Below, piece after piece: positions 8,741 through 18,049 of a DNA stretch of 64,000 nt. The stretch is from Pedobacter deserti. GTDB taxonomy: Bacteria; Bacteroidota; Bacteroidia; Sphingobacteriales; Sphingobacteriaceae. Made by a program: the position numbers and the translations under genes. Positions within the stretch are counted from its first letter, which is position 1. Each line of letters begins with the position of its first letter. The notes under the pieces are model-generated. The model saw only the letters and a program-made list of their open reading frames with translations, had not been told where the DNA came from and made no database searches. The stretch spans positions 414,906-478,905 of the forward strand of contig NZ_JAFMZQ010000002.1 in the NCBI RefSeq assembly GCF_024436415.1, given 5' to 3'.

Positions 8741-10128
8741 AATTCGTCTAACAGGTACTTGGGAATATATATCAGGAAAGTAGTGCCCTGGCCGAGCTCG
8801 GAATCTAACTTAATGTCCCAGCCATGGATGTCGAGGCATTGCTTTACATAGTACAAGCCCAGGCCCAAACCAGGCAGGGTGCTGTTGCGGGGCAATCTGT
8901 AAAATTTATTAAATATCATGTTCCGGGCATTTTGCTCAATACCATTGCCATTGTCGCTGATAACCAGCACAATGTACTCACTATTTTCTTCTATGGTTAT
9001 TACGGTGCTTCTTTCCGCTTTAGAATTATGCTTAAAGGCGTTGTCGAGCATATTCTGCATCATGGTCGAAAACACGAAGCGATCTATCGGAACCAGAAGT
9101 TCAGCCGGATGCCGTTTAAATAACAGCTCGTCGGACGGCCGAAGTTTTAACCTGTAATCCTCCACCAATATGCTGATTGCTTCGTTCAGATCAGTTTCCT
9201 CCATGTGAATCTTTTCCTGGAGCATAGATACCTCCAGCATCTGGTTGATGTGCGTATGCAGGCGCCTGGCCTGCCGCTCGATGATCTGGCCCAGCGCTTT
9301 CACACGATCGCGATCGGAGAGGACCTCATCCTCATTCAGACTTTTACCTGCCACCATAATGGTCGTAACCGGCGTATTAAATTCATGTTTTATGCTGTTC
9401 AGAAAATCCGATTTCATGGCAGCATCTTTTTTCTGGCGCATCCAACTTATATAGGTGTAGTAATTGATGCCAATGATGATCAGGATGCAAAGGACGACGA
9501 GCGAAAATGTAGGAAGCATCTGGTAGGCGACCCTGGATGAGCGATTCGGATAGTCGGCAAACAGATAAAAAGTGATTCGGTAATCGTACAGCAGCGAGCC
9601 GCTCACGGCCAGGCTGGTCACGCGGTTTTCGGGCGTAGGACTGCCCAGATTGCCATCGATAACAGCCCCGTAGGGCATCTTTTTAAAAATGGTGATGTCA
9701 CCGATCCGCTGATCAAAATTAATCTCTAAAGCCTGAACAGTCAGCAGATAATGCAAACTAGTGTCTAGTCCGTTTCGCTTTACAATAGAGCGAAAAACAC
9801 TGTCCATCGTGCTCGCTGCAGTTAGTTTGCTCAATATAATATCGCTGGTTTGCCGGGCAAGTCTCCCGAATTCATTTTTGTTACGGAGATATTCAGCTTT
9901 TAGTGCAGGCATTTTATCCTTCAGGATTGAATCTAAGATCCGGCCCCCGCCTGTGTAAACTTTATCGTTAGGAATGCTCTTTCCATATTCGTCGTTGAGC
10001 AGCTTCTTCTCCTTCAGGTTGAAATCCCGGTCGAGCAGCGTATACGTATTATAGATTAGCTTTAGCTGTACACCAACAAGGATCAGAAAGCTGATCAGCA
10101 CCACTATTTTATATATCCGGCCGGTCAT
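8737..10128 (-). CDS. Membrane sensor histidine kinase
   Basis: This 463-residue kinase has a first membrane helix at residues 7-27, an extracytoplasmic sensor region of about 180 residues and a second helix near 208-228. A HisKA domain follows with the phospho-accepting His in FLNSIKHEFNTPVTTIM. The HATPase domain carries the N box (MMQNMLDNAFKHNSK), G1 (ISDNGNGIE) and G2 (LGLGLYYVKQ). It precedes and overlaps the response regulator gene. The fucosidase gene is divergent from it across about 140 nt, so the pair might regulate that neighbour, but this is only inference. Confidence 0.93.
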   Translation of the reverse strand: MTGRIYKIVVLISFLILVGVQLKLIYNTYTLLDRDFNLKEKKLLNDEYGKSIPNDKVYTGGGRILDSILKDKMPALKAEYLRNKNEFGRLARQTSDIILSKLTAASTMDSVFRSIVKRNGLDTSLHYLLTVQALEINFDQRIGDITIFKKMPYGAVIDGNLGSPTPENRVTSLAVSGSLLYDYRITFYLFADYPNRSSRVAYQMLPTFSLVVLCILIIIGINYYTYISWMRQKKDAAMKSDFLNSIKHEFNTPVTTIMVAGKSLNEDEVLSDRDRVKALGQIIERQARRLHTHINQMLEVSMLQEKIHMEETDLNEAISILVEDYRLKLRPSDELLFKRHPAELLVPIDRFVFSTMMQNMLDNAFKHNSKAERSTVITIEENSEYIVLVISDNGNGIEQNARNMIFNKFYRLPRNSTLPGLGLGLYYVKQCLDIHGWDIKLDSELGQGTTFLIYIPKYLLDEL

Positions 10129-10241
10129 TACGATGATATCAATCCCTAAAAATAGCTTAAGTTTTGGTTAGTTGTGTGCCGTTAAGTTTTCATTAAGCAT
10201 CTGTTACGGATCTGTTCGATAAATTCGTGATACCCAATAGC

Positions 10242-10249
10242 TAGATTTG
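10242..10249 (+). promoter_or_regulatory. -7 box TAGATTTG before the fucosidase gene
   Basis: TAGATTTG matches TAnnTTTG and would start transcription near 10256. An in-frame ATG at 10247 would fall inside this box, so it supports translation from the ATG at 10271. No clear -33 TTG was found. Confidence 0.5.
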
Positions 10250-10270
10250 ACTCAGCTTAAAACCACACAT

Positions 10271-11677
10271 ATGATCAAAAGAATTTTCATGGCCTTGACC
10301 TTCGTGTTGGCCATTACCCATGCACAACAAGCCCTGTCACAGCAGAAGTCGGCCCCCCGACCTCTTCCCCAGCTTCAGCAGGAATTTGTAGACCTAGGCT
10401 TCGGTATGTTTATTCATTACGGCATGCCTACGTTTATGGATCAGGACTGGTCTGACCCAAATGCTGCGCTCTCGCTTTTCAAATCGCCTAAGTTCGATGC
10501 TGATCAGTGGGCCAAAGCCGCCAAATCGGCCAACATGACTTATGGCTGTTTAACCACAAAACATCACAGTGGCTTTCCCATCTGGAATACAAAAACCACA
10601 GCATACAACGTGATGAACACACCCTTTAAGCGGGATGTGGTTAAAGAATACGCCGACGCGTTCCGGAAAAACGGTCTGAAAGTGATGCTGTACTATTCTA
10701 TTCTCGACACACATCATGGCATCCGGCCCAATCAGATCACACCGGAGCATATCCAAATGATCAAAGACCAAATCACAGAATTACTGAGCAATTATGGAGA
10801 GATCACCGCACTGGTGATAGATGGATGGGATGCACCATGGTCGAGGATTTCGTACGACGACGTCCCTTTCGAAGACATTTACCGCCTGGTGAAATCCCTT
10901 CAGCCCAATTGCCTGGTTATGGATCTTAACGCTGCGAAATATCCGGCTGAAGCACTGTTTTATACCGATATCAAATCTTACGAGCAAGGCGCAGGTCAGT
11001 TCATCTCCAAAGAGCACAATAAGCTTCCGGCATTGGCTTGTCTGCCTCTGCAGGCCAGCTGGTTCTGGAAAACATCCTTTCCAACCACGCCCGTAAAAGA
11101 CGTCAACGAGCTTGTCAATAAGTTCATTGTACCTTACAACGGAGCCTACTGCAACTTCATCTTAAATGTTGCGCCAAACAGCGACGGACTGATCGATGAA
11201 AACGCCCTGGTAGCATTAAAAGAGATTGGTAAGATCTATCAAAAGCCTGCCGAACTTCCCAAAGTTCCTGCACATGCGGCTCCGATCATATCCAGCAACA
11301 TCGCGAAGCACGTGAAAAGCAACAGCAGCTGGTCGGACGACATGAACATCATGGATTTCGCAAACGACGACAATTTCGGCAGCAGCTGGGTGTCTAACCG
11401 TGAGGTTAAGTCGCCCTGGTACGAGCTAAACTTTGAAAAAGCACAAGCATTTAACATGGTGGTGGTTACTGAGGGCAGACAAGGAGATAGTAACTACCAG
11501 TTGCAGTATTATGCAGCGGGACAATGGCATCCGCTCAAAGCAGAGCAAGTTGAAGCCGGTCGTATCACCATCTTCCGTTTTGATCGCGTTTGGGCAGAAA
11601 GGTTAAAACTGACGATCAGCGGGTTCAGCAAGCCACCCGTTCTGGCAGAAGTAGGTGTTTATAACGAAAGAAGATAA
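10271..11677 (+). CDS. Alpha-L-fucosidase (GH29-like), secreted
   Basis: From the ATG at 10271 the protein has a signal peptide (MIKRIFMALTFVLAITHAQQ, then ALSQ) followed by a GH29-type TIM barrel. Recognisable features are GFGMFIHYGMPTF, SPKFDADQWAKAAKSA, TTKHHSGFPIWNT and ALVIDGWDAPW, whose Asp corresponds to the family nucleophile position. A C-terminal beta-sandwich of about 110 residues (NDDNFGSSWVSNREVKSPWY onward) resembles an F5/8 type C (discoidin) carbohydrate-binding module. It should remove alpha-linked L-fucose from glycans in the periplasm. An alternative start at 10247 lies within the predicted promoter. The gene is convergent with the KAS III-like gene, 13 nt away. Confidence 0.88.
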   Translation: MIKRIFMALTFVLAITHAQQALSQQKSAPRPLPQLQQEFVDLGFGMFIHYGMPTFMDQDWSDPNAALSLFKSPKFDADQWAKAAKSANMTYGCLTTKHHSGFPIWNTKTTAYNVMNTPFKRDVVKEYADAFRKNGLKVMLYYSILDTHHGIRPNQITPEHIQMIKDQITELLSNYGEITALVIDGWDAPWSRISYDDVPFEDIYRLVKSLQPNCLVMDLNAAKYPAEALFYTDIKSYEQGAGQFISKEHNKLPALACLPLQASWFWKTSFPTTPVKDVNELVNKFIVPYNGAYCNFILNVAPNSDGLIDENALVALKEIGKIYQKPAELPKVPAHAAPIISSNIAKHVKSNSSWSDDMNIMDFANDDNFGSSWVSNREVKSPWYELNFEKAQAFNMVVVTEGRQGDSNYQLQYYAAGQWHPLKAEQVEAGRITIFRFDRVWAERLKLTISGFSKPPVLAEVGVYNERR

Positions 11678-11690
11678 AATTTGCGCCTGG

Positions 11691-12767
11691 TTAAAAGCGG
11701 TAAATAAAGGCATTGATGTTCATTCCTGCGCCAACAGAAGCGAATACCCCGATGTCGCCCTTGTTGATCCCATAGCCCTCAACCTTACCGTTTTTAACCA
11801 GATCAAGCAACGTAGGAACCGTAGCAACTGAACTGTTGCCCAGCCATGCGATGGTCATGGGCACCAGCTTTTCCGGCACCATATCCAGGCCGTATAACCT
11901 AAACAACCTTTTCATGATGGCCGCATCCATCTTGTCGTTGGCCTGATGGATGAACACGATGCTGATATCATCCAGACGTAATCCGGCTTTGTCGATCGCT
12001 TTTTTAATCACCTGCGGAACATTTGATACGGCAAACTCGTACAATTTCCGGCCCTGCATTTTCATATAGTAGTTTTCGTCCGGAGCGTCTGGTCTGGCGC
12101 ACCTGCCCATCGTGAGGAGTCCGCCAAACTCGACCGCATGGGTCTGTGTTTTGTGCGACAAAATACCCGCCTCTTCGCGCTCTTCTCCTGCACGGAAAAC
12201 CACCGCCCCGGCGCCGTCTGCAAATATCATGCTGTCGCGGTCGTGCGGATCGATAATCCTGCTCAGCGTTTCCGCACCTATCACCAGAACCGCTTTGGCA
12301 TCGCCGCTTCTGATATAGTAATCTGCCTGAATAGCACCCTGCACCCAGCCCGGGCAACCGAAAATCAAATCATAAGCCACGCAATCAGGGTTCTGAATTT
12401 CCAGAATCATCTTTATTTTAGAACCCAGCGAGGGTAGCATATCAATCCTGTTGCTCCCCGGCAGCATATCGCCGAAGTTGTGGCAGCATATGATATAGTC
12501 AATCGACTCCTTATCCAAGCCCGAATCACTTATCGCCCGCTCAGCCGCTATAGCCCCGATGTGGCTCGTTACCTGATCTTCCGCCGCATACCTTCTCTCC
12601 ACAATACCGGTTATTTCAGAAAACTTCTGCACCACCTCCGCATTTTCTTTCTCCAGCAATACACCGTTTTCGAAAAAGCTTGCATTCAAAAAATCCTCTC
12701 CACTCACCACTTTCTCCGGAATATAACTTCCTGTGCCGGCAATAACCGTCTTCACGCTTCTGTTCAT
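11691..12767 (-). CDS. Beta-ketoacyl-ACP synthase III-like enzyme (thiolase fold)
   Basis: This 358-residue cytoplasmic enzyme has the KAS III organisation. The active-site Cys is in FGCPGWVQGA, the His in FIHQANDKM and the Asn in WLGNSSVATVPTLL, so the C-H-N triad is intact. The N-terminus TVIAGTGSYIPEKVV and C-terminal GVFASVGAGMNINAFIYRF are also typical. It would condense an acyl starter with malonyl-ACP. The active-site context GCPGW differs from the AACAGF of housekeeping FabH, so it probably belongs to the specialised ketoacyl synthase III clade and need not be the essential FabH. It is monocistronic. TACCTTTC at about 30 nt upstream may be its -7 box. Confidence 0.88.
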   Translation of the reverse strand: MNRSVKTVIAGTGSYIPEKVVSGEDFLNASFFENGVLLEKENAEVVQKFSEITGIVERRYAAEDQVTSHIGAIAAERAISDSGLDKESIDYIICCHNFGDMLPGSNRIDMLPSLGSKIKMILEIQNPDCVAYDLIFGCPGWVQGAIQADYYIRSGDAKAVLVIGAETLSRIIDPHDRDSMIFADGAGAVVFRAGEEREEAGILSHKTQTHAVEFGGLLTMGRCARPDAPDENYYMKMQGRKLYEFAVSNVPQVIKKAIDKAGLRLDDISIVFIHQANDKMDAAIMKRLFRLYGLDMVPEKLVPMTIAWLGNSSVATVPTLLDLVKNGKVEGYGINKGDIGVFASVGAGMNINAFIYRF

Positions 12768-12863
12768 CTACGTTAATAATTTACCGAAAGGTACTTGAAA
12801 AATCTGAACTTGAAACCGATAACTTAATTGTTTGGGATATTGTTTTGAAACAAGCCAGATGAA

Positions 12864-14273
12864 TTAAAGCCGGAGCAAGCGGTCTACATCAGCTTCAGTA
12901 AGACTTCTGGCCCTTTTTACATTCTGATCAGATATTTTTCCCTCGCGGTTGATGGATATGCTGGCCGGTATTGTCGTCAAGCGGAATGCCTTCATTAACT
13001 TGGGGAAATCTTCTTTTTTCGAATAAAGGTTCACCATCTGCAGGCTATACTTTTCTGAATCCCTGATCCAGTGAGATCTGTCGGAGTCAGCACAAATATT
13101 GACGACCACCAGTCCTTTATCTTTGTATTTATGATGAAGCTTGTTCTCATAAGGAAATTCGGCCTTACATGGCGCACACCAGACACCCCAAAAATTAATG
13201 ATCACCACCTTTCCGATAAAATTATCCAGAGAAACGCTGTTTCCGCGTAAGTCGCTAAGTTCGACGTTACGCAAATCAGGCTTAATCAGCGTAGGCTTCA
13301 AACGCTCCTGAATGGCAGCGTCCAGCCATAGCTTTCTTGATGGCTCTTTGAAGCTGAACGACTGGATTGTGGAGTTGTATTGCTGCGGGTCATACTGGTA
13401 CGCCCTGCCAAGGTATATCATTGCGTTGACGTCCGACTTGTCTGTAGTGCCCCATATATATCTGATATTCGGTATCGTTGCGCTATCGGCCCGTCCCGCC
13501 GACTTCGCCCGGTTCAAGATATACTCCGGCATAAAGTAAACATATGTGTCGTTCAGGATCATGTCATCCTCCGCATCAATAAATCTTTGTGAACTGTAGT
13601 AAGCGCTGTCGACCATTATTTTCTTCTCGCCATACGCCTGTGCAGCGCGCAGCGTGTTACACAACCTTAGATAATGATTGTGCAAAAGCCGTCGACGTTC
13701 ATGTTTTTTGAACCAGTCGGGCAACGCGCCGGTATACCGGTCTAAAAACCCCATAGGGATGCTGGTCAGCGAATCAGCCTTGGCAGGGAAATCGTTCCAG
13801 TGGTTAAGTCGGCCGCTCAGCGAATAATATACAACGCTTTCCATATTATAGTGCCCTAAAAATTGCTGGTAGGCCAGGTAGTACTCATTTTCGCGCGACA
13901 TAAACCCCGTAAAACTGACTTGCACATTTTTAGATTTATAGTCTTTAATATCACAGAGCAGCGTCTTGCCTGGAGCGTTATAGATTTTGAATCTGCCGTT
14001 TATAAAAATCCAATCCGGAAAATGGTACATCAATACGATGCTATCCTTTCGGCCTGGTGGGATAGTGAGCGTTTCCAGCGTTTCAGCATAGGGAAACCAG
14101 TTAAAAAACTGATAACTTAACTTTAGCGTGTCGGGCGTGGAGTTAAGCACCACTGTGGTTCCAGTTTCACCTTTTAAGTTCACATAATCTTTGTGAAGCA
14201 GCATGCTTGTTTGCGGTCTTGCGCTGATAACACAGCCAGACAAGATCATGAGAGCGAAGAGCCATTTTTTCAT
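12864..14273 (-). CDS. TlpA-like thioredoxin-domain protein with large N-terminal region
   Basis: This 469-residue protein has a signal peptide (FALMILSGCVISARPQ), a region of about 310 residues of unclear fold, and a C-terminal TlpA/ResA thioredoxin domain with the redox pair in FWGVWCAPCKAEFPYE and the cis-Pro segment TIPASISINREG. The signal peptide contains a Cys after SG, so a lipoprotein form is possible. It is expected to act as a periplasmic thiol-disulfide oxidoreductase, one of several TlpA proteins in this window. A perfect 18-bp palindrome lies just upstream of its start. Confidence 0.85.
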   Translation of the reverse strand: MKKWLFALMILSGCVISARPQTSMLLHKDYVNLKGETGTTVVLNSTPDTLKLSYQFFNWFPYAETLETLTIPPGRKDSIVLMYHFPDWIFINGRFKIYNAPGKTLLCDIKDYKSKNVQVSFTGFMSRENEYYLAYQQFLGHYNMESVVYYSLSGRLNHWNDFPAKADSLTSIPMGFLDRYTGALPDWFKKHERRRLLHNHYLRLCNTLRAAQAYGEKKIMVDSAYYSSQRFIDAEDDMILNDTYVYFMPEYILNRAKSAGRADSATIPNIRYIWGTTDKSDVNAMIYLGRAYQYDPQQYNSTIQSFSFKEPSRKLWLDAAIQERLKPTLIKPDLRNVELSDLRGNSVSLDNFIGKVVIINFWGVWCAPCKAEFPYENKLHHKYKDKGLVVVNICADSDRSHWIRDSEKYSLQMVNLYSKKEDFPKLMKAFRLTTIPASISINREGKISDQNVKRARSLTEADVDRLLRL

Positions 14274-14283
14274 AGCGGCATAT

Positions 14284-14323
14284 TTGTTTTATTAAAACTA
14301 AGCATTTAGTTTTAATAAAACAA
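14284..14323. repeat. Perfect 18-bp inverted repeat with 4-nt spacer
   Basis: The arm TTGTTTTATTAAAACTAA at 14284-14301 is followed by GCAT and then its exact reverse complement at 14306-14323. It lies 10 nt upstream of the TlpA gene start at 14273 and 6 nt past the end of the gene at 14330-14755. It could be an AT-rich terminator hairpin for the upstream gene or an operator for the downstream one. Confidence 0.75.
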
Positions 14324-14329
14324 GCCCGC

Positions 14330-14755
14330 TCACAACACCCCACTACATATCAGATAGGAGAGCAGGGTAGGTCCTTTTTTCGCCTCCGGCTTGGAGTTAC
14401 AATAAGAATGAATCTTCTCCGCAAATCCATCGCTATTGAACTCATAAACATCGCAGGAGTTAACACTATTTACAAGTCGGCCATCTCGCTTAAAAGTCGC
14501 ATAACCATAAACAACCACCTTATTTCCCGCTTCCAGAAAGCCATGTTCCCGGAAGTCTGTATCAACGGAGCTAAAGTAGGCAGCAATCTGATGGCAAAAC
14601 TCCATCACATCATCTTTACCCAGCAGATGTTTATCATCTTCATAAATATGAAACTCTACATTTTCAGCCAAACGCCCGGCCACTTGATCAAATGCACCAG
14701 AGGAAAAGAGCCTTGCCACTTCCAGATTGGTGCTCGGGTTTTTAGTTTGCGACAT
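14330..14755 (-). CDS. NTF2/SnoaL-like protein
   Basis: This protein of about 141 residues starts MSQTKNPSTNLEVARLFSSG. The pattern of an N-terminal helix, then LAENVEFHIYEDDKHLLGKDD, FCHQIAAYFSSVDTDF, KVVVYGYATFKRDG and CDVYEFNSDGFAEKIHSYC fits the cone-shaped NTF2-like (SnoaL) fold. The start at 14755 is preferred over 14791, which would add 12 non-conserved residues. The fold is used for small-molecule isomerases, hydratases and scaffolds, so the substrate cannot be deduced. Confidence 0.75.
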   Translation of the reverse strand: MSQTKNPSTNLEVARLFSSGAFDQVAGRLAENVEFHIYEDDKHLLGKDDVMEFCHQIAAYFSSVDTDFREHGFLEAGNKVVVYGYATFKRDGRLVNSVNSCDVYEFNSDGFAEKIHSYCNSKPEAKKGPTLLSYLICSGVL

Positions 14756-14851
14756 ACAGTCAAGATTGATTAACTCAAAGATAGCAGGCACCTAAGCTCG
14801 AGAGCAGTGCTTTATAAGACAAAACAAGGGGGCGAAAGCGACATAAATCAA

Positions 14852-15970
14852 TTAGCCTCCTGTTCCGCTGCGCACATTCTTAAGAAACACACTAAAGGCA
14901 GCGCCCTTGCCGTGCTCACTATCCACCTTAACCCTTCCGTTTGCTGCGGTTACAATGCTATTGACCAGGTATAGACCAACACCCGAGCCTTCGCCGACAG
15001 GCGACAGGCGATTAAACTTTTCAAAAATGATATCCTGATCTGTCTGGCTAATCCCTACGCCGTTATCTGCAACCCGGATAACAATTTCATCACCATGCTG
15101 ATAAGAACTGATGCGGATTTCTGGCTGACGGTCGGGATGCGCATAATTAAGCGCGTTGTTGACCAGATTGTACAGCACACTGCGAAGCTTGCGCCTCGCA
15201 AACATAATCTGAGAAATTTCTATGTCGGTCTCTATACTCGCTCCTGATGCCTGAATTTGCTGCGCCAGGACAAGCCGTACGTCTTCCACAATATTTTCCA
15301 GGTCGAGGAGTTCTTCCTCCGGCTGATAACGGTGCTGCTGAAAGCGCGTACGCGTTAAGTCGTCTATTACCTTTTTAAGCTCCTTAACACTGCTTTCTAC
15401 ATTGCCCACCAGCGTCAGATACCTTTCGCCACCATTTTCAGGGACTTTTCGAAGCATTTCTACTGTGAGACCAAGGGCCAGGAGCGGATTCTTAATATCA
15501 TGGGCAATGGTATCCAGCAGCAGCTCATGTTCATGGTTTAGCCTTTCCTGTTCCTTAAGATCTTTAATTCGCGGCGTAATATCCACAAAAGTGATAATTA
15601 CCCCATTCGTCCTGTTTTCTTTCCTGATCAGGTAAGGAATGATATTCATCTGATACCACCGGCTGTCGATGGTTTGAATCTCCTTTTCCAGGATCTGACC
15701 AGTTCGTATCACCGCCTGTATATTCTCTATAATCGTCGGAAAACGGAAGTTTTCGCTGATCTCATTCATATGCTTCCCCAGCGAATCTTCTTTCAGATTA
15801 AACTGCCTCATGGCTGGCGGCGTGTACTTCCGCAACACAAGATTGGCGTCTACGAATATTTGCGGGATGATGGTATTGCTGAAATAGTTCTCCAGCTCCT
15901 CGTTGAGCTGTGTGAGCGTGTTGAGTTGATCGTTATCGTTATTCATAGGGATACTTCGCTCTGTTTTCAA
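14852..15970 (-). CDS. Soluble PAS-domain sensor histidine kinase
   Basis: This 372-residue kinase has no membrane segment. A PAS domain covers about residues 25-130 (IIPQIFVDANLVLRKYTPPA through GVIITFVDITPRIKDLK). A HisKA domain carries the phospho-His in LDTIAHDIKNPLLALG. The HATPase domain has N box (LRSVLYNLVNNALNYAHPD), G1 (VADNGVGISQ) and G2 (GEGSGVGLYLV). The PAS-to-kinase layout is common among Bacteroidota CheR/PAS-type kinases that sense cytoplasmic signals. No response regulator is adjacent, so it is an orphan. Start codons at 15970 and 15946 are both possible. Confidence 0.88.
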   Translation of the reverse strand: MKTERSIPMNNDNDQLNTLTQLNEELENYFSNTIIPQIFVDANLVLRKYTPPAMRQFNLKEDSLGKHMNEISENFRFPTIIENIQAVIRTGQILEKEIQTIDSRWYQMNIIPYLIRKENRTNGVIITFVDITPRIKDLKEQERLNHEHELLLDTIAHDIKNPLLALGLTVEMLRKVPENGGERYLTLVGNVESSVKELKKVIDDLTRTRFQQHRYQPEEELLDLENIVEDVRLVLAQQIQASGASIETDIEISQIMFARRKLRSVLYNLVNNALNYAHPDRQPEIRISSYQHGDEIVIRVADNGVGISQTDQDIIFEKFNRLSPVGEGSGVGLYLVNSIVTAANGRVKVDSEHGKGAAFSVFLKNVRSGTGG

Positions 15971-16001
15971 AGTTTAGCGAGAGCAAGTTACTGAAAAATT
16001 T

Positions 16002-16409
16002 TTAGTCCAGAATCCAGTCTACATCCGCAATCCCAAACTTCGCCACCGGATCAGCAACCTTTGCCAGTTGCAGGCCACGCAGTTCTGCACCCTGGTAGCT
16101 TACTCCCTTTGTGCGTATAACACCTGCCAGCGACTCGTCTTTGTTGATCAGTAATGGGATTTCTGCGCGTATGCCATCACCAAATACTTTAACAGTCACA
16201 TACTTTTTACCTCCTTCTTCGAAGTAACTATTAATCACATAGGTCATTTCAGAAGCATCTTCTGAAGACAACGAGTTAGTGAGTTTACTGCTATAACGTT
16301 CAGGCGAACCCGGCGATTCCAGCAAAATGCTGTGATCTTCGCGATAATTGCTGCAAGAAGCGGCAACCAGGGATAAGGAGATTGTTAAAAGTTTAAGGCG
16401 TGTAGTCAT
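16002..16409 (-). CDS. Putative lipoprotein of unknown function
   Basis: This 135-residue protein has a lipoprotein signal peptide (LLTISLSLVAASC), with Cys19 as the lipidated residue. The mature part of about 115 residues has alternating strands (MTYVINSYFEEGGKKYVTV, IRAEIPLLINKDE) without a family I recognise. It ends 32 nt before the start side of the PAS kinase and is divergent from the TlpA operon starting at 16502. Confidence 0.7.
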   Translation of the reverse strand: MTTRLKLLTISLSLVAASCSNYREDHSILLESPGSPERYSSKLTNSLSSEDASEMTYVINSYFEEGGKKYVTVKVFGDGIRAEIPLLINKDESLAGVIRTKGVSYQGAELRGLQLAKVADPVAKFGIADVDWILD

Positions 16410-16501
16410 GTTTAGATACGTTAAGGTCTATCCAAGATACGTAAAAAACGTTATCGAATACGAAATAATTTGTATATTCACTTGATAATTAACCAAATCT
16501 C

Positions 16502-18046
16502 ATGAAATACCTCAGTACGCTTGCACTCCTCTTTTTTGTATTTACTGCAAATGCACAAAACACAACACAGCCAAAAACCGATGTACCGGCGCACATCCAG
16601 AAATGGATATCTGAAAAAACGGCTTTTAAAAAATCTAACGCAAGGTCAAAAGCCTTCTTCCTGCGCGACTCCATTAAGATCGTCGGCTACATCAAAGGTT
16701 ATGATAGAAGCTCGGGGTACGCCAGCGGCATTATCTACCACGCCAATAACATCATAAGGCAAGATTTTCCGACAACGGTACGAATTTATCCTGACGGAAG
16801 ATTTGAATGCAGCATGCTCGGAATACATCCCATCCGGTCCAATATATATTTAAACAATCATACCATAAATTTTTACGCAGAGCCAGGAACCACGACCGGC
16901 CTCATTCTTGATTTCCAGAACCCTCAATATCTTGGCGTCAATAAAGCGATCAACGAACAACTGGCTGCTATTGAGACACCTCGGCCCGACTACAATAAGT
17001 TGAACGATTACGTGAAAACCCAGGCTCCCGAAGACTTTAAAAAGGTCCAGCTCCAGAAATGGGAAAAGGCGAGGAGGGTGGCCGACAGCGCCATGAACGC
17101 AAAGCGAACCTCAAAGAACGTTAGAAGACTGATCGAAAGCCAGGTTGACCTCGACTACGCCGTGTATTTGTTTGATTACGAAAGCAATCGTAGTTACTAT
17201 CAGAAACAGGAACCAGATAACGCGATCCTGAAAATGCCTATGCCGGCAGACTATTTCGATTACCTGAATATGATCGATATGGACGATCAGACACTGCTCG
17301 TTTCAAACGATTTCTCCACCTTTGTAAACCGCTTCGAATTTTCACCCGCGTTCCAGCGACAGCTTCTACATCAGGCTAACAAATTTGGCTATAAACAACT
17401 TGATTCTGCATACCTAGCTAATAATAAGAAAACTAACCTGGTTTACGACATAGCCAAATTGCGGGCGTTAACTTCTAACTTTAGGTTTTACCAATATAAA
17501 GAACGAACCTTTGCTGACGAAACAGCGGCCTTATCAAAAGCCATGCGCGACCCCTTCGTACTTAGCGAAATGAACGCCGCCTATGAAAGATATAAGCTAG
17601 GTAATGTAGCATACGAACTTCCTAATACCCCTGCAGCGGCCGTGTTTAAAAAGATCATTGGCCCCTCTAAAGGAAAAGTACTCATTGTCGATTTCTGGGC
17701 AGAATGGTGCGGACCTTGTCGGGCAGGGATAGAGAGCAGCCTTGCGCTAAGGACCAAGTATAAAGACAATCCGGATTTTGAATATGTGTTTGTAACCGAC
17801 AGTGAAAGTACCGCGGCGGCATTCTATGAAGATTACACCAAAAAGAACCTGATGACGAATACCCACAGGATCCCGGCCGACGACTACCTGGCCTTGCGGG
17901 AACTATTCAAATTTAACGGAATCCCCCGCTACGTACTGGTAACTGCCGATGGAAAAATACAAGACGACAACTTTGCCAGTCATAACATGAAAAGCGAATT
18001 CCAGAAGTACTTTCCGGAAAAGTTCCCTATCGATTACTGGAAGTGA
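16502..18046 (+). CDS. TlpA-like thioredoxin-domain protein
   Basis: This 514-residue protein has a cleavable signal peptide (TLALLFFVFTANAQ) and a long N-terminal region that includes a short beta-sandwich-like part similar to those seen in other Bacteroidota TlpA proteins (RIYPDGRFECSMLG, NFYAEPGTTTGLILD). The C-terminal thioredoxin domain starts near residue 385 with VLIVDFWAEWCGPCRAG and ends with GIPRYVLVTADGKI. It is predicted to be a periplasmic disulfide reductase. It begins a three-gene run with the smaller redoxin (3 nt downstream) and a TonB-C-like secreted protein. Confidence 0.87.
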   Translation: MKYLSTLALLFFVFTANAQNTTQPKTDVPAHIQKWISEKTAFKKSNARSKAFFLRDSIKIVGYIKGYDRSSGYASGIIYHANNIIRQDFPTTVRIYPDGRFECSMLGIHPIRSNIYLNNHTINFYAEPGTTTGLILDFQNPQYLGVNKAINEQLAAIETPRPDYNKLNDYVKTQAPEDFKKVQLQKWEKARRVADSAMNAKRTSKNVRRLIESQVDLDYAVYLFDYESNRSYYQKQEPDNAILKMPMPADYFDYLNMIDMDDQTLLVSNDFSTFVNRFEFSPAFQRQLLHQANKFGYKQLDSAYLANNKKTNLVYDIAKLRALTSNFRFYQYKERTFADETAALSKAMRDPFVLSEMNAAYERYKLGNVAYELPNTPAAAVFKKIIGPSKGKVLIVDFWAEWCGPCRAGIESSLALRTKYKDNPDFEYVFVTDSESTAAAFYEDYTKKNLMTNTHRIPADDYLALRELFKFNGIPRYVLVTADGKIQDDNFASHNMKSEFQKYFPEKFPIDYWK

Positions 18047-18049
18047 GAT

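Noticed and set aside
11691..12767. Housekeeping FabH
   Set aside because: The active-site context GCPGW and lack of fatty-acid gene neighbours suit a specialised ketoacyl synthase III better.
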